From: an uncultured bacterium | GTDB lineage: Bacteria; Patescibacteriota; CALEFQ01 | Reading direction: 5' to 3' | Assembly: GCA_937877125.1 (NCBI GenBank) | Contig: CALEFQ010000076.1 | Span: 1-7,501 of the forward strand | DNA: 7,501 bases | Part shown: positions 1 through 5,574 of the stretch, piece after piece | How the letters are laid out: each line of letters opens with the position of its first letter | Numbering within the stretch: position 1 is the stretch's first letter | The notes under the pieces: generated by a model | Database searches by the model: none | What the model was told of the DNA's origin: nothing | The model's input: the letters and a program-made list of their open reading frames with translations, nothing else | Translations under genes and position numbers: made by a program

Positions 1-994
1 CGATCACTCCCAGCTCACAATCCAGGCGCTTTTTTTCGGAAGCATTGGGCTCGCGCTTTAAGCGCTGCTTGATCCCGTCATAAGTTAGTTTTCTGAGATA
101 GCCGGGTAAGTTTTCGCCTTGAGGGATTTTCGCTTCCGGCAGGATCAGGCCGGTTTTTTCAAATTCGACGTTGCACTGTTCGGCAATTTTCACGGTATTG
201 GCCAGCGCTTCCGGCACCGCGGCGAAATTTTTGGCCATCTCTTCCGGGGAGGCGAAGTGAAAATCATCGCCGGACATTTTAAGGCCGCGATCGGCGTCGT
301 TTAGCGTGCTTTTGCTCTGCAGGCAGAGCAAAATGTCCTGGGCCGTCGCGTCGGCCCGTTCGACGTAGTGGACGTCATTAGTGGCCACCAGGCCGATACC
401 GAGTTTCTTGCTTAGGGTGATCAGCCGGGTGTTAGTCACGGCTTGCTTGGGCACTTCGGTATGGTGCTGGAGTTCCAGGTAAAAATTGCCCGGCCCGAAG
501 ATCGACAGGTACTTTTTCGCTTTAGCTTCGGCCTTAGGCAGATCGTCGATCGAGGCGTAGTAAGCGATTTCTCCTTTCAGGCAGGCCGACAGGGCAATCA
601 GTCCGTCGGCGTGTTTTTGCAAAAAATCCAAATCAACCCGTGGTTTATAATAAAAACCTTTGAGGTGGGCGGCGGACGTAATCTGAATTAAGTTTTTGTA
701 TCCTTGGAGGTTCTTGGCCAGGAGCACCAGGTGAAACGGGCGGCGATCGTCTTTACTGCCGCGGTTTGACATCCCGTTCGGCGCAATATAAGTTTCGATC
801 CCGATAATCGGCTTGATTCCAGCCTTCTTGGCTGCGAAAAAAAATTTGGCGGCGCCGTAAAGCGAACCGTGGTCGGTTAGGGCCAGGGCGGGCATATTAA
901 AAGACTTGGCCTTGGCGATCAGGTCGTCGAGTTTGGCCAAGCCGTCGAGCAGGGAATACTCTGAATGGACGTGGAGGTGGACGAACGGAGGCAT
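1..994 (-). CDS. dnaE: DNA polymerase III subunit alpha, N-terminal part (PHP domain), cut by window edge
   Basis: This is the N-terminal 331 codons of the replicative DNA polymerase catalytic subunit; the gene continues beyond base 1. The protein begins MPPFVHLHVHSEYSLLDG, the classic PHP-domain opening of bacterial DnaE. Further PHP landmarks follow: ALTDHGSLYG (residues 38-47), E67 in IGIETY, H88 in RPFHLVLLA, C138 in LSACLKGE, and D207/H209 in ATNDVHY. The residues that normally bind the PHP metals all appear present, unlike E. coli DnaE, where the first motif is degenerate (HLRVHS). By analogy with Thermus and mycobacterial DnaE this PHP domain may be a proofreading exonuclease; that is inference. 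The fragment ends at LDCELGVI, just before the polymerase palm, so the catalytic aspartates cannot be checked. The ATG at 994 is chosen because homology starts immediately after it. No Shine-Dalgarno is visible; a promoter lies at 1084-1112. Confidence 0.96.
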   Translation of the reverse strand, partial: MPPFVHLHVHSEYSLLDGLAKLDDLIAKAKSFNMPALALTDHGSLYGAAKFFFAAKKAGIKPIIGIETYIAPNGMSNRGSKDDRRPFHLVLLAKNLQGYKNLIQITSAAHLKGFYYKPRVDLDFLQKHADGLIALSACLKGEIAYYASIDDLPKAEAKAKKYLSIFGPGNFYLELQHHTEVPKQAVTNTRLITLSKKLGIGLVATNDVHYVERADATAQDILLCLQSKSTLNDADRGLKMSGDDFHFASPEEMAKNFAAVPEALANTVKIAEQCNVEFEKTGLILPEAKIPQGENLPGYLRKLTYDGIKQRLKREPNASEKKRLDCELGVI

Positions 995-999
995 AAAAC

Positions 1000-1063
1000 A
1001 AGTAACAAGTAACAGGTAACAAGTAACAAAATCTCGTTTTTGCTTGTTACCTGTAGCCTGTCT
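1000..1063. repeat. Heptad repeats forming a hairpin in the dnaE leader
   Basis: Four tandem heptamers of the form A(A/G)GTAAC fill 1000-1027. A degenerate inverted set (CTTGTTA CCTGTAG CCTGTCT) fills 1043-1063. ACAGGTAACAAG (1012-1023) pairs perfectly with CTTGTTACCTGT (1043-1054). Inside, CAAAA (1027-1031) pairs with TTTTG (1038-1042) around a six-base loop, giving a 17-bp hairpin with a three-base bulge (1024-1026). The repeat ends five bases from the dnaE start codon, so it would form most of the 5' leader. The 7-base periodicity permits alternative pairing registers. Function unknown; it could be a dispersed intergenic repeat. Confidence 0.8.
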
Positions 1064-1083
1064 CCATTAGTTCTGGTTCTTGT

Positions 1084-1112
1084 ATTTTAGCGGGAAAAAA
1101 TGTGTCTGGCAA
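1084..1112 (-). promoter_or_regulatory. Probable sigma70-type promoter of dnaE
   Basis: Read on the minus strand, TTGCCA (1107-1112) is followed after exactly 17 bases by TAAAAT (1084-1089). Predicted transcription start is near 1077, giving a leader of about 83 nt that includes the heptad-repeat hairpin. Confidence 0.65.
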
Positions 1113-1200
1113 TGGGGTAGCTTTGATAAAAAACACTTCTTTCTGGGGAAGGGCGCTCGTGTTCACCTTTGGCGTCTGGCCGTGTTTTTGAGGGCGTTTA

Positions 1201-1243
1201 CTGTATTATAAAACAAAATTCCGCGTGAGAGGCGGAATTTTGT
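1201..1243 (-). terminator. Rho-independent terminator of the ytxG/ytxH-like operon
   Basis: ACAAAATTCCGC (1213-1224) and GCGGAATTTTGT (1232-1243) form a perfect 12-bp stem with a 7-base loop, starting 8 bases past the stop codon at 1251. On the minus strand the stem runs into TTTTGTTTTAT, a usable U-rich tail. About 100 bases between this and the dnaE promoter (1113-1200) hold no recognisable gene. Confidence 0.85.
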
Positions 1244-1250
1244 AAAACGG

Positions 1251-1502
1251 CTAAGATTTCTTGAATTCTCTCTCGGCGGCTTTCACGGCTCGGGTAGCTT
1301 TCTGCTTGAACTCGACGGCTTCTTCTTTGGCGGTGTCGATCCCTTCCAAAACTTTATCTTTGGCGAACATCGCTTTTGCCTTGATGAATTTCCGGGTTTC
1401 TTTGCCGGATTGGGGAGCGTAGAGGAGACCGAGCGCGCCGCCGACCAGTAAGCCAAACAGCATGCCGCTCATGAAACTGCCTGAGTTGTTGCAATCGGAC
1501 AT
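1251..1502 (-). CDS. YtxH domain-containing small membrane protein
   Basis: An 83-residue protein with a glycine-rich N-terminal transmembrane helix (about residues 12-28) followed by YAPQSGKETR, the signature of the YtxH family. The remainder (about 35-83) is a charged Lys/Ala/Glu-rich helix likely to be coiled coil. YtxH proteins are small envelope-associated proteins, part of a general-stress operon in Bacillus; their biochemical role is not known. The gene lies 36 bases downstream of a DUF948/YtxG-like gene on the same strand and is followed directly by a strong terminator, so the two form one operon. No Shine-Dalgarno is seen before the ATG at 1502; the upstream stretch is simply AT-rich. 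Met11 and Met14 are possible alternative starts but would trim the region before the helix. Confidence 0.88.
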   Translation of the reverse strand: MSDCNNSGSFMSGMLFGLLVGGALGLLYAPQSGKETRKFIKAKAMFAKDKVLEGIDTAKEEAVEFKQKATRAVKAAEREFKKS

Positions 1503-1538
1503 ATTTGTTTATAAATTAATGATATTTAAAGTATTTGG

Positions 1539-1916
1539 TTATTTTTTCTTTTCGGCCATTATTTCCGCCTCTTCTTCGATATCTTCATCATCAACGTCAG
1601 TTTTGGCCGAAGCGGACATTTCTTTGAATTTTTGGACAATAGTTTGCGCCATGCGAATCCCGCGAATCATGCCGTCCATCGGTTTGTTGAGGGCGTCAGC
1701 GGCGGTTTGGATCGTGTGGCTGACTGATTTCACCGCCTGCGTGGCCGCAGTAACGGCGCCGTCTATTTTGGCCATTTCTTCATTGGCTTGCTTCATTGTT
1801 TGCCGGGTTTCTTTGGCCGCTTGTCCCATTTGGTATAAGGAATAAACGGCAAAGCCGGTTAGCAGACCGACACAAATAGTTATGGCGATGTAAAGCACCG
1901 AGAGAATAGCTTCCAT
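1539..1916 (-). CDS. DUF948/YtxG-like membrane-anchored coiled-coil protein
   Basis: This 125-residue protein has one N-terminal transmembrane helix (about residues 5-29), then a long helical segment (about 31-100) with heptad-like spacing of Ala, Met, Ile and Val typical of coiled coils. It ends in an acidic cluster (DVDDEDIEEEAE, residues 107-118) and a basic AEKKK terminus. The layout matches DUF948 proteins such as Bacillus YtxG, which sits just upstream of YtxH as here. The assignment rests on architecture and gene order more than on a diagnostic motif, so a generic hypothetical membrane protein remains possible. Function is unknown; a structural or stress role at the membrane is inference. 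It is the first gene of the operon, with a near-consensus promoter at 1946-1974, a leader of roughly 20 nt, and no Shine-Dalgarno. Confidence 0.75.
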   Translation of the reverse strand: MEAILSVLYIAITICVGLLTGFAVYSLYQMGQAAKETRQTMKQANEEMAKIDGAVTAATQAVKSVSHTIQTAADALNKPMDGMIRGIRMAQTIVQKFKEMSASAKTDVDDEDIEEEAEIMAEKKK

Positions 1917-1945
1917 ATTATTTGTATTTATTTAGTGATAAAAAC

Positions 1946-1974
1946 ATTATAGCATATTTGGCCGAGAAGAACAA
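1946..1974 (-). promoter_or_regulatory. Promoter of the ytxG/ytxH-like operon
   Basis: On the minus strand, TTGTTC (1969-1974) is followed after 17 bases by a perfect TATAAT (1946-1951). Predicted transcription start is near 1939, about 22 nt before the ATG at 1916. It diverges from the promoter at 2050-2078. Confidence 0.75.
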
Positions 1975-2049
1975 TAAGTGAATAACTTTTTCTTGACCAA
2001 AATCAGTAATGATCGACTTGGTGCCGGGTGAAATGTCCTGACAAGTGCC

Positions 2050-2078
2050 TTGCTGGTCGGTCGAAAAACTGTTATAAT
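2050..2078 (+). promoter_or_regulatory. Promoter of the 2089-rodA unit, giving an almost leaderless mRNA
   Basis: TTGCTG (2050-2055), a 17-base spacer and a perfect TATAAT (2073-2078) lie only 10 bases before the ATG at 2089. With the usual spacing, transcription starts near 2085, leaving about four untranslated bases. The TTG of the -35 box is in frame with the gene and would wrongly extend it by 13 codons if taken as the start. Confidence 0.75.
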
Positions 2079-2088
2079 TATAATCGAT

Positions 2089-3033
2089 ATGAAAACTGTT
2101 TTCCCAAACAAAAAAACAGATCCGGAAAAGCCGGTGGCCTTGCATCCCGAGGTTGATAAAGAAATCAACCGCCAGATTTTCATGGTCCGCTACGGTCAGC
2201 AGTTGAAACTATGGATTATCATCCTGGTTTGTTTGGCGTTGGGCGGTTTGGCGGCGTATATAATTTATCGGGTAGTGGTGCCGCCGCCCGAATGTACCTT
2301 GGACGACCATTGCCAGTCGGGCTATTATTGCCACGAAAATAAATGCGTGGCCATTCCCCAGGAGCATCCGCCCGTGGATTTGAAGATGCAGGTGACCGGC
2401 TCTTATGTTTTCCCGTCGGCGGGAAACAAGGCTGACGTTTTAGCCGTTGTCCGAAATCCCAGTTCCAGCTGGGGGATCAGGGAGTTTAGTTATACCTTTG
2501 TCATTCGCGACGGCGCCAACCAAGAGGTCGGGCGCTTCCAGGGGAAGTCTTACATTTTGCCTGGGGAGGAAAAGTACTTAATTAAGGTCGGCCAGCCGGT
2601 CAGCGGGCCGGGCCAGCAAGTGGATGTCCTGATCGAACCCGAAGTCTGGATAAAATCTCCGGAAATCCAGCCGCCGAACATCGACGTTAAAAACATAAAT
2701 TTCTCTTCTAGCGCGCCTTTAGGGCAAGCGATGCTGGACGGACGCCTGATTAATTCCAGCGCCTACAGCTTCGAGGAAGTGGAGGTGACCGCGGTTTTGC
2801 GGGGTTCAGATGACAAACCGGTGGGAGTCAATTATACTACTCTCAATGCCCTGTTGGCGGGGGAAGAGCGCGATTTTCGCCTCATCTGGTTTACTCCGGT
2901 AGCCGGCGGAGTCGCGTCGCAAAGTGTCAAAGTTGAAGCAAATGTTTATGATACGAGGAATTTTCTGCTTCAAATGGAAACCGAGCCTCAAAAGTTTCAA
3001 CAATACAACGAACCTGCCGCCAACGAATCGTGA
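2089..3033 (+). CDS. Membrane-anchored protein with a four-Cys motif and two beta-sandwich-like domains
   Basis: The 314-residue product is not a named protein to me. Residues 1-38 are a charged cytoplasmic tail. Residues 40-64 form one transmembrane helix, so the rest is probably outside the membrane. Directly after it comes a compact cysteine motif (C69, C75, C81, C86: C-x5-C-x5-C-x4-C), which suggests two disulfides in a small knot. Two similar segments follow (about 96-195 and 198-300), rich in alternating hydrophobic strands. Each has an Asn-containing turn (VRNPSSSWG; LINSSAYSF) and a Pro/Ala-Gly-Glu-Glu turn (LPGEEKYL; LAGEERDF), typical of FxLYD/DUF3426-type Ig-like repeats. The start is ATG 2089, because the in-frame TTG at 2050 is the -35 box. 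The gene is 23 bases upstream of rodA and probably cotranscribed, so an envelope or cell-wall role is plausible but unproven. Confidence 0.85.
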   Translation: MKTVFPNKKTDPEKPVALHPEVDKEINRQIFMVRYGQQLKLWIIILVCLALGGLAAYIIYRVVVPPPECTLDDHCQSGYYCHENKCVAIPQEHPPVDLKMQVTGSYVFPSAGNKADVLAVVRNPSSSWGIREFSYTFVIRDGANQEVGRFQGKSYILPGEEKYLIKVGQPVSGPGQQVDVLIEPEVWIKSPEIQPPNIDVKNINFSSSAPLGQAMLDGRLINSSAYSFEEVEVTAVLRGSDDKPVGVNYTTLNALLAGEERDFRLIWFTPVAGGVASQSVKVEANVYDTRNFLLQMETEPQKFQQYNEPAANES

Positions 3034-3056
3034 GTAATCATCTTTGATCGGGTCTT

Positions 3057-4172
3057 ATGATTTTACCTCGTTGGCTTATCAAAATTGACTGGCAAATTCT
3101 GATACCAGTTTTTTTGTTGCTCGCGCTCGGCGTTCTGATGATTTACAGCGCGACTCTGGGAGAAATCGCCGCCGACCGCAACAATACCTATCGGCAGCTT
3201 ATTTATATTGCCGTGGGACTAGGTTTTATGCTGGTGATCGGGTTTTTTGATTACCGAGTATTCAAAAATTATTCCCGGTGGTTTTACGCGCTGATGATCA
3301 TTAGCTTAATCGCTGTTTTGTTTCTCGGAACGCCGATCCGGGGAACGCGCGGCTGGTTTGAATTGGGCATTTTCAATTTACAGCCCTCGGAATTGGCCAA
3401 GTTTTTTTGCATTATCGCCCTGGCCAAATACTTTTCGAAAAACGCTGACGAGATGACCCGCTTCCGCCATATTTTGCAATCGGGGCTCTTAATCCTGATT
3501 CCGGTGCTTCTCATTATGGCCGAACCTGATTTCGGCTCGGCCATGGTTATTGTTTTAGTCTGGGGCGGTATGATCCTCTTGACCCGGGTCCGCTGGTGGC
3601 ATCTCGGCGTGTTGGCCGGGGCCATGGCGGGATTGGTCGCGGCCAGCTGGCGTTTTTTCTTAAGGGATTACCAAAAAGAGCGCATTAGGGTTTTTCTTAA
3701 CCCAGCCTTAGATCCGCTCGGGCGTGGGTATAATGTCACCCAGGCTAAAATTGCCATCGGTTCCGGCGGCTGGTTCGGCCGGGGACTGGGGCACGGTTCT
3801 CAGAGCCAGCTGAATTTCTTGCCGGAGCAGCATACTGATTTTATTTTTGCGGTTTTGTGTGAAGAGCTGGGATTTTTCGGCGGCGCTTTTATGATCGCTT
3901 TGTTCGGTTTTTTGTTTTACCGGCTTTTCCGGATTGGCCGGCAGGCCAAAGATCGTTTCGGCATGTTTCTGGTCGGCGGCGTCACCATCTTGATTTTGGT
4001 CCAAGTTTTGATCAATGTCGGCATGAATGTCGGTTTGTTGCCCGTGGCCGGCATTCCTTTGCCTTTCCTAAGTTTCGGCGGCAGTTCAATTATAACTTTA
4101 TTGCTTTGTGTTGGTCTGGTTCTTTCGGTCAGTTATCGTTCGCCGGGAAAATATAAGCCGGCTATCGGCTGA
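3057..4172 (+). CDS. rodA: Peptidoglycan glycosyltransferase RodA (SEDS family)
   Basis: RodA polymerises lipid II into glycan strands during side-wall elongation, acting in the cytoplasmic membrane with a class B penicillin-binding protein. The 371-residue length is normal for the family, and about ten hydrophobic segments are visible. Diagnostic SEDS motifs are RGTRGWFELG...QPSELAK (residues 95-115), SQSQLNFLPEQHTDFIFAVL with the catalytic aspartate at D261 (equivalent to E. coli RodA D262), and NVGLLPVAGIPLPFLSFGGSS near the C-terminus, the FtsW/RodA/SpoVE signature. The QLNFLPEQHTDF form is RodA-like rather than FtsW-like. The usual partners (mreBCD, PBP2) are not in this window. It follows the anchored protein by 23 bases with no promoter or Shine-Dalgarno between them, so it likely shares that mRNA. 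A weak AT-rich stem-loop downstream may end it. Confidence 0.96.
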   Translation: MILPRWLIKIDWQILIPVFLLLALGVLMIYSATLGEIAADRNNTYRQLIYIAVGLGFMLVIGFFDYRVFKNYSRWFYALMIISLIAVLFLGTPIRGTRGWFELGIFNLQPSELAKFFCIIALAKYFSKNADEMTRFRHILQSGLLILIPVLLIMAEPDFGSAMVIVLVWGGMILLTRVRWWHLGVLAGAMAGLVAASWRFFLRDYQKERIRVFLNPALDPLGRGYNVTQAKIAIGSGGWFGRGLGHGSQSQLNFLPEQHTDFIFAVLCEELGFFGGAFMIALFGFLFYRLFRIGRQAKDRFGMFLVGGVTILILVQVLINVGMNVGLLPVAGIPLPFLSFGGSSIITLLLCVGLVLSVSYRSPGKYKPAIG

Positions 4173-4178
4173 GGCACG

Positions 4179-4227
4179 ATTGTTTTGTCGTTTATAATGT
4201 CCTGTTGACAAAAACAATTTTATATTG
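4179..4227 (+). terminator. Weak AT-rich stem-loop after rodA, overlapping the next -35 box
   Basis: ATTGTTTTGTC (4179-4189) pairs with GACAAAAACAAT (4207-4218), with one bulged A, and is followed by TTTATATTG. It lies seven bases past the rodA stop. Its right arm contains the TTGACA of the next promoter. The stem is AT-rich and the loop is long (17 bases), so termination would be inefficient. Confidence 0.35.
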
Positions 4228-4233
4228 TAGAAA
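4205..4233 (+). promoter_or_regulatory. Promoter of the 4283 membrane-protein gene
   Basis: A perfect TTGACA (4205-4210) is followed after 17 bases by TAGAAA (4228-4233), an imperfect -10. Predicted start is near 4240, with a leader of about 43 nt. A stray TATAAT at 4193-4198 has no matching -35 upstream. Confidence 0.55.
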
Positions 4234-4270
4234 TAGGGGAGGTTAAGTCGGTTTTTGGGTCACAATATTC

Positions 4271-4276
4271 AGGAGG
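4271..4276 (+). promoter_or_regulatory. Perfect Shine-Dalgarno AGGAGG
   Basis: AGGAGG lies six bases before ATG 4283 and fixes that start. It is the only strong ribosome binding site among the nine genes in the window. Confidence 0.9.
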
Positions 4277-4282
4277 TGCGTT

Positions 4283-5077
4283 ATGAGTCGTTCTTTGAAA
4301 ATCTTTGTGGCGTGTTTCCTCGGCGGATTGACCGGGGCGCTGATTGCCTTAAATTTAAGCCCGATCCTGTGGTGGCTGGGTTTGATCGTCGGCGGCACCG
4401 TCGGTTATTTCACGTTTGAATTCAGGCTCGTGATCCGGGCGGTCCAGGCGGCCTGGAAACAGGTAACCGGTTGGAAGTTACCTGCTGTCAGGAGTTTGAT
4501 ACGAAGTCTTATCTACCATCTTCTGGCTATTATTTGCAGCCTGATGATGTTGTTCGATGTTCTGTTTCCGGTTAGTCTGATTCTTCCACAGCCAGGCTCG
4601 CATTCAGTTCCAGACCCTTTTGGTTTTGCGCGGGGAGTAGGTGGTATGGCACTCGGGTTCCTTTTGGGTTTTGCTGCTTGCGGTCTCGTCGTGAAAAATG
4701 GTAGATTCGATGGTGAACAGAGTATAAAAGGTGCTCTCCGACTATTTCTGTACCTGAATCCGCTATCCTTTTTCGTGTTCTGGCCGCTCTGGTTGATCTG
4801 GCAAGGGCTTCGCTTCGCGCCGCATTATCCGCGCTGGGTGTATCAGGGAACCTGTTGGTTCTGGGGCAAGGTTGCCTGGTTCGTCAAACTGGTTTTTGTT
4901 CAGATACATAGCGACGTCAGGTTGCTCTGTTTTCTGGACTCGGCACTTGGTGCCGGTATCGGCTACTTTGCCGGGGACCCGTTGATGGGCGGAATCGCCG
5001 GCGGCCTGCTCGGCGTTTTAAATTTCGAGCTCGTCTCGAAACGCTGGTTGAAACTGGTTCCGATCAAAGTTGATTGA
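4283..5077 (+). CDS. Polytopic membrane protein of unknown function with duplicated glycine-rich ends
   Basis: I do not recognise a named family for this 264-residue protein. It is strongly hydrophobic, with roughly eight membrane segments: about 7-23, 28-47, 73-102, 114-136, 151-173, 186-207, and a pair within 215-250. The two ends resemble each other. Residues 18-47 (GALIALN...GGTVGYFTFEF) and 223-250 (GAGIGYF...GGLLGVLNFEL) are each a glycine-zipper hairpin closing on a Phe-Glu turn followed by basic residues, which suggests internal duplication. The middle is rich in Trp and Phe (for example FVFWPLWLIWQGL). The start is certain because of AGGAGG six bases upstream. It has its own TTGACA promoter and a strong terminator, so it is a single-gene unit. 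Similar glycine-rich membrane proteins are, from memory, frequent in Parcubacteria; a transport or envelope role cannot be assigned. Confidence 0.85.
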   Translation: MSRSLKIFVACFLGGLTGALIALNLSPILWWLGLIVGGTVGYFTFEFRLVIRAVQAAWKQVTGWKLPAVRSLIRSLIYHLLAIICSLMMLFDVLFPVSLILPQPGSHSVPDPFGFARGVGGMALGFLLGFAACGLVVKNGRFDGEQSIKGALRLFLYLNPLSFFVFWPLWLIWQGLRFAPHYPRWVYQGTCWFWGKVAWFVKLVFVQIHSDVRLLCFLDSALGAGIGYFAGDPLMGGIAGGLLGVLNFELVSKRWLKLVPIKVD

Positions 5078-5083
5078 TGATTT

Positions 5084-5116
5084 AGCTCTCTGTCGAGACA
5101 GAGAGCTTTTTTATTT
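5084..5116 (+). terminator. Strong rho-independent terminator
   Basis: AGCTCTCTGT (5084-5093) and ACAGAGAGCT (5098-5107) form a perfect 10-bp stem with a CGAG tetraloop, followed by TTTTTATTT. It starts seven bases after the stop codon at 5077. Confidence 0.93.
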
Positions 5117-5128
5117 GGTTTTTTCCAC

Positions 5129-5157
5129 TTGACCGAGAGCCCTTTTGGGTGTATAAT
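5129..5157 (+). promoter_or_regulatory. Promoter of the zinc-ribbon gene
   Basis: TTGACC (5129-5134), a 17-base spacer and a perfect TATAAT (5152-5157). Predicted start near 5164, about 20 nt before ATG 5184. Confidence 0.8.
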
Positions 5158-5183
5158 TAGCTTATTAAGATAAGTTTATTGTC

Positions 5184-5501
5184 ATGATGCACTTGCCCCA
5201 CCAGGGAAATGAGGGTGAAGTCAAGCTGGTTTCTGCCTGTCCGCTTTGTCGTAAACAATACACTCTGGATGACGCCTACATTGTGGATGAGCAACGCGGG
5301 GTTTATCTTTTGCATACCAATTGCCGAAATTGCGGCAGTTCCATCGTGGCGACTTTGGTGGCCGGGCGTCACGCCGTCAGCTCGATGGGCTTGGTCACGG
5401 ATTTGACCAGTGAAGACGTGCTCAAGTTCAAGGACAAATCGGAAATCAGCTGTGACGATGTCATTGATTTTCACGCGTTACTGCACGGTTTGCCGGCCTA
5501 G
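5184..5501 (+). CDS. Small zinc-ribbon protein of unknown function
   Basis: A 105-residue soluble protein with two CxxC knuckles, CPLC (residues 19-22) and CRNC (47-50), spaced as in a treble-clef or zinc-ribbon fold that binds one Zn ion. Between them is a predicted beta-hairpin (YTLDDAYIVDEQRGVYLLH). The C-terminal part is acidic and helical, with VTDLTSEDVLKF followed by ISCDDVIDFHALL; I associate this pattern with an uncharacterised family in CPR genomes, from memory only. A nucleic-acid or ribosome-associated role is possible from the fold and from its position just ahead of rplY, but this is weak inference. Two adjacent ATGs (5184 and 5187) could serve as start; no Shine-Dalgarno separates them. 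It has its own promoter, and the -35 box of the rplY promoter begins at the base after its stop codon. Confidence 0.85.
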   Translation: MMHLPHQGNEGEVKLVSACPLCRKQYTLDDAYIVDEQRGVYLLHTNCRNCGSSIVATLVAGRHAVSSMGLVTDLTSEDVLKFKDKSEISCDDVIDFHALLHGLPA

Positions 5502-5529
5502 TTGACAGTTTATCTAAGACTGGTATAAT
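5502..5529 (+). promoter_or_regulatory. Near-perfect promoter of rplY
   Basis: TTGACA (5502-5507), a 16-base spacer and TATAAT (5524-5529): both hexamers match consensus. Predicted start near 5536. A near-palindrome GTCTTTAAGAC (5538-5548) sits just after the start and is followed by a T-rich stretch; whether it regulates is unknown. Confidence 0.85.
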
Positions 5530-5574
5530 TTCACAAGGTCTTTAAGACGTTGTATTTTTTTATCCAAAATTTAT

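Noticed and set aside
1000..1063. Possible CRISPR array
   Set aside because: Units are seven bases, tandem and without spacers; there are no cas genes.
1113..1200. Small RNA between the operon terminator and the dnaE promoter
   Set aside because: Short complementary pieces exist but no promoter, terminator or recognisable RNA family signature.
1462..1845. Plus-strand open frame of 127 codons
   Set aside because: Antisense to the YtxG-like gene; its Ser/Ala-rich composition is the mirror of that coding sequence.
2050..2088. In-frame TTG start extending the 2089 gene by 13 codons
   Set aside because: The TTG is the -35 hexamer of a TTGCTG-17-TATAAT promoter, so these bases would not be in the mRNA.
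1918..2183. Open frames on the minus strand across the divergent promoter region
   Set aside because: They overlap two well-formed promoters and the start of the 2089 gene, and show no domain or membrane pattern.
4193..4198. TATAAT after rodA as a second promoter
   Set aside because: No TTGACA-like hexamer 16-18 bases upstream and no extended -10 TGn.
5157..5474. Minus-strand open frame of 105 codons
   Set aside because: Antisense to the zinc-ribbon gene, whose CxxC motifs and promoter are convincing on the plus strand.
5538..5565. Attenuator in the rplY leader (GTCTTTAAGAC plus T-tract)
   Set aside because: The palindrome leaves a stem of only three to four pairs after allowing a loop, and the T-tract is not directly adjacent.
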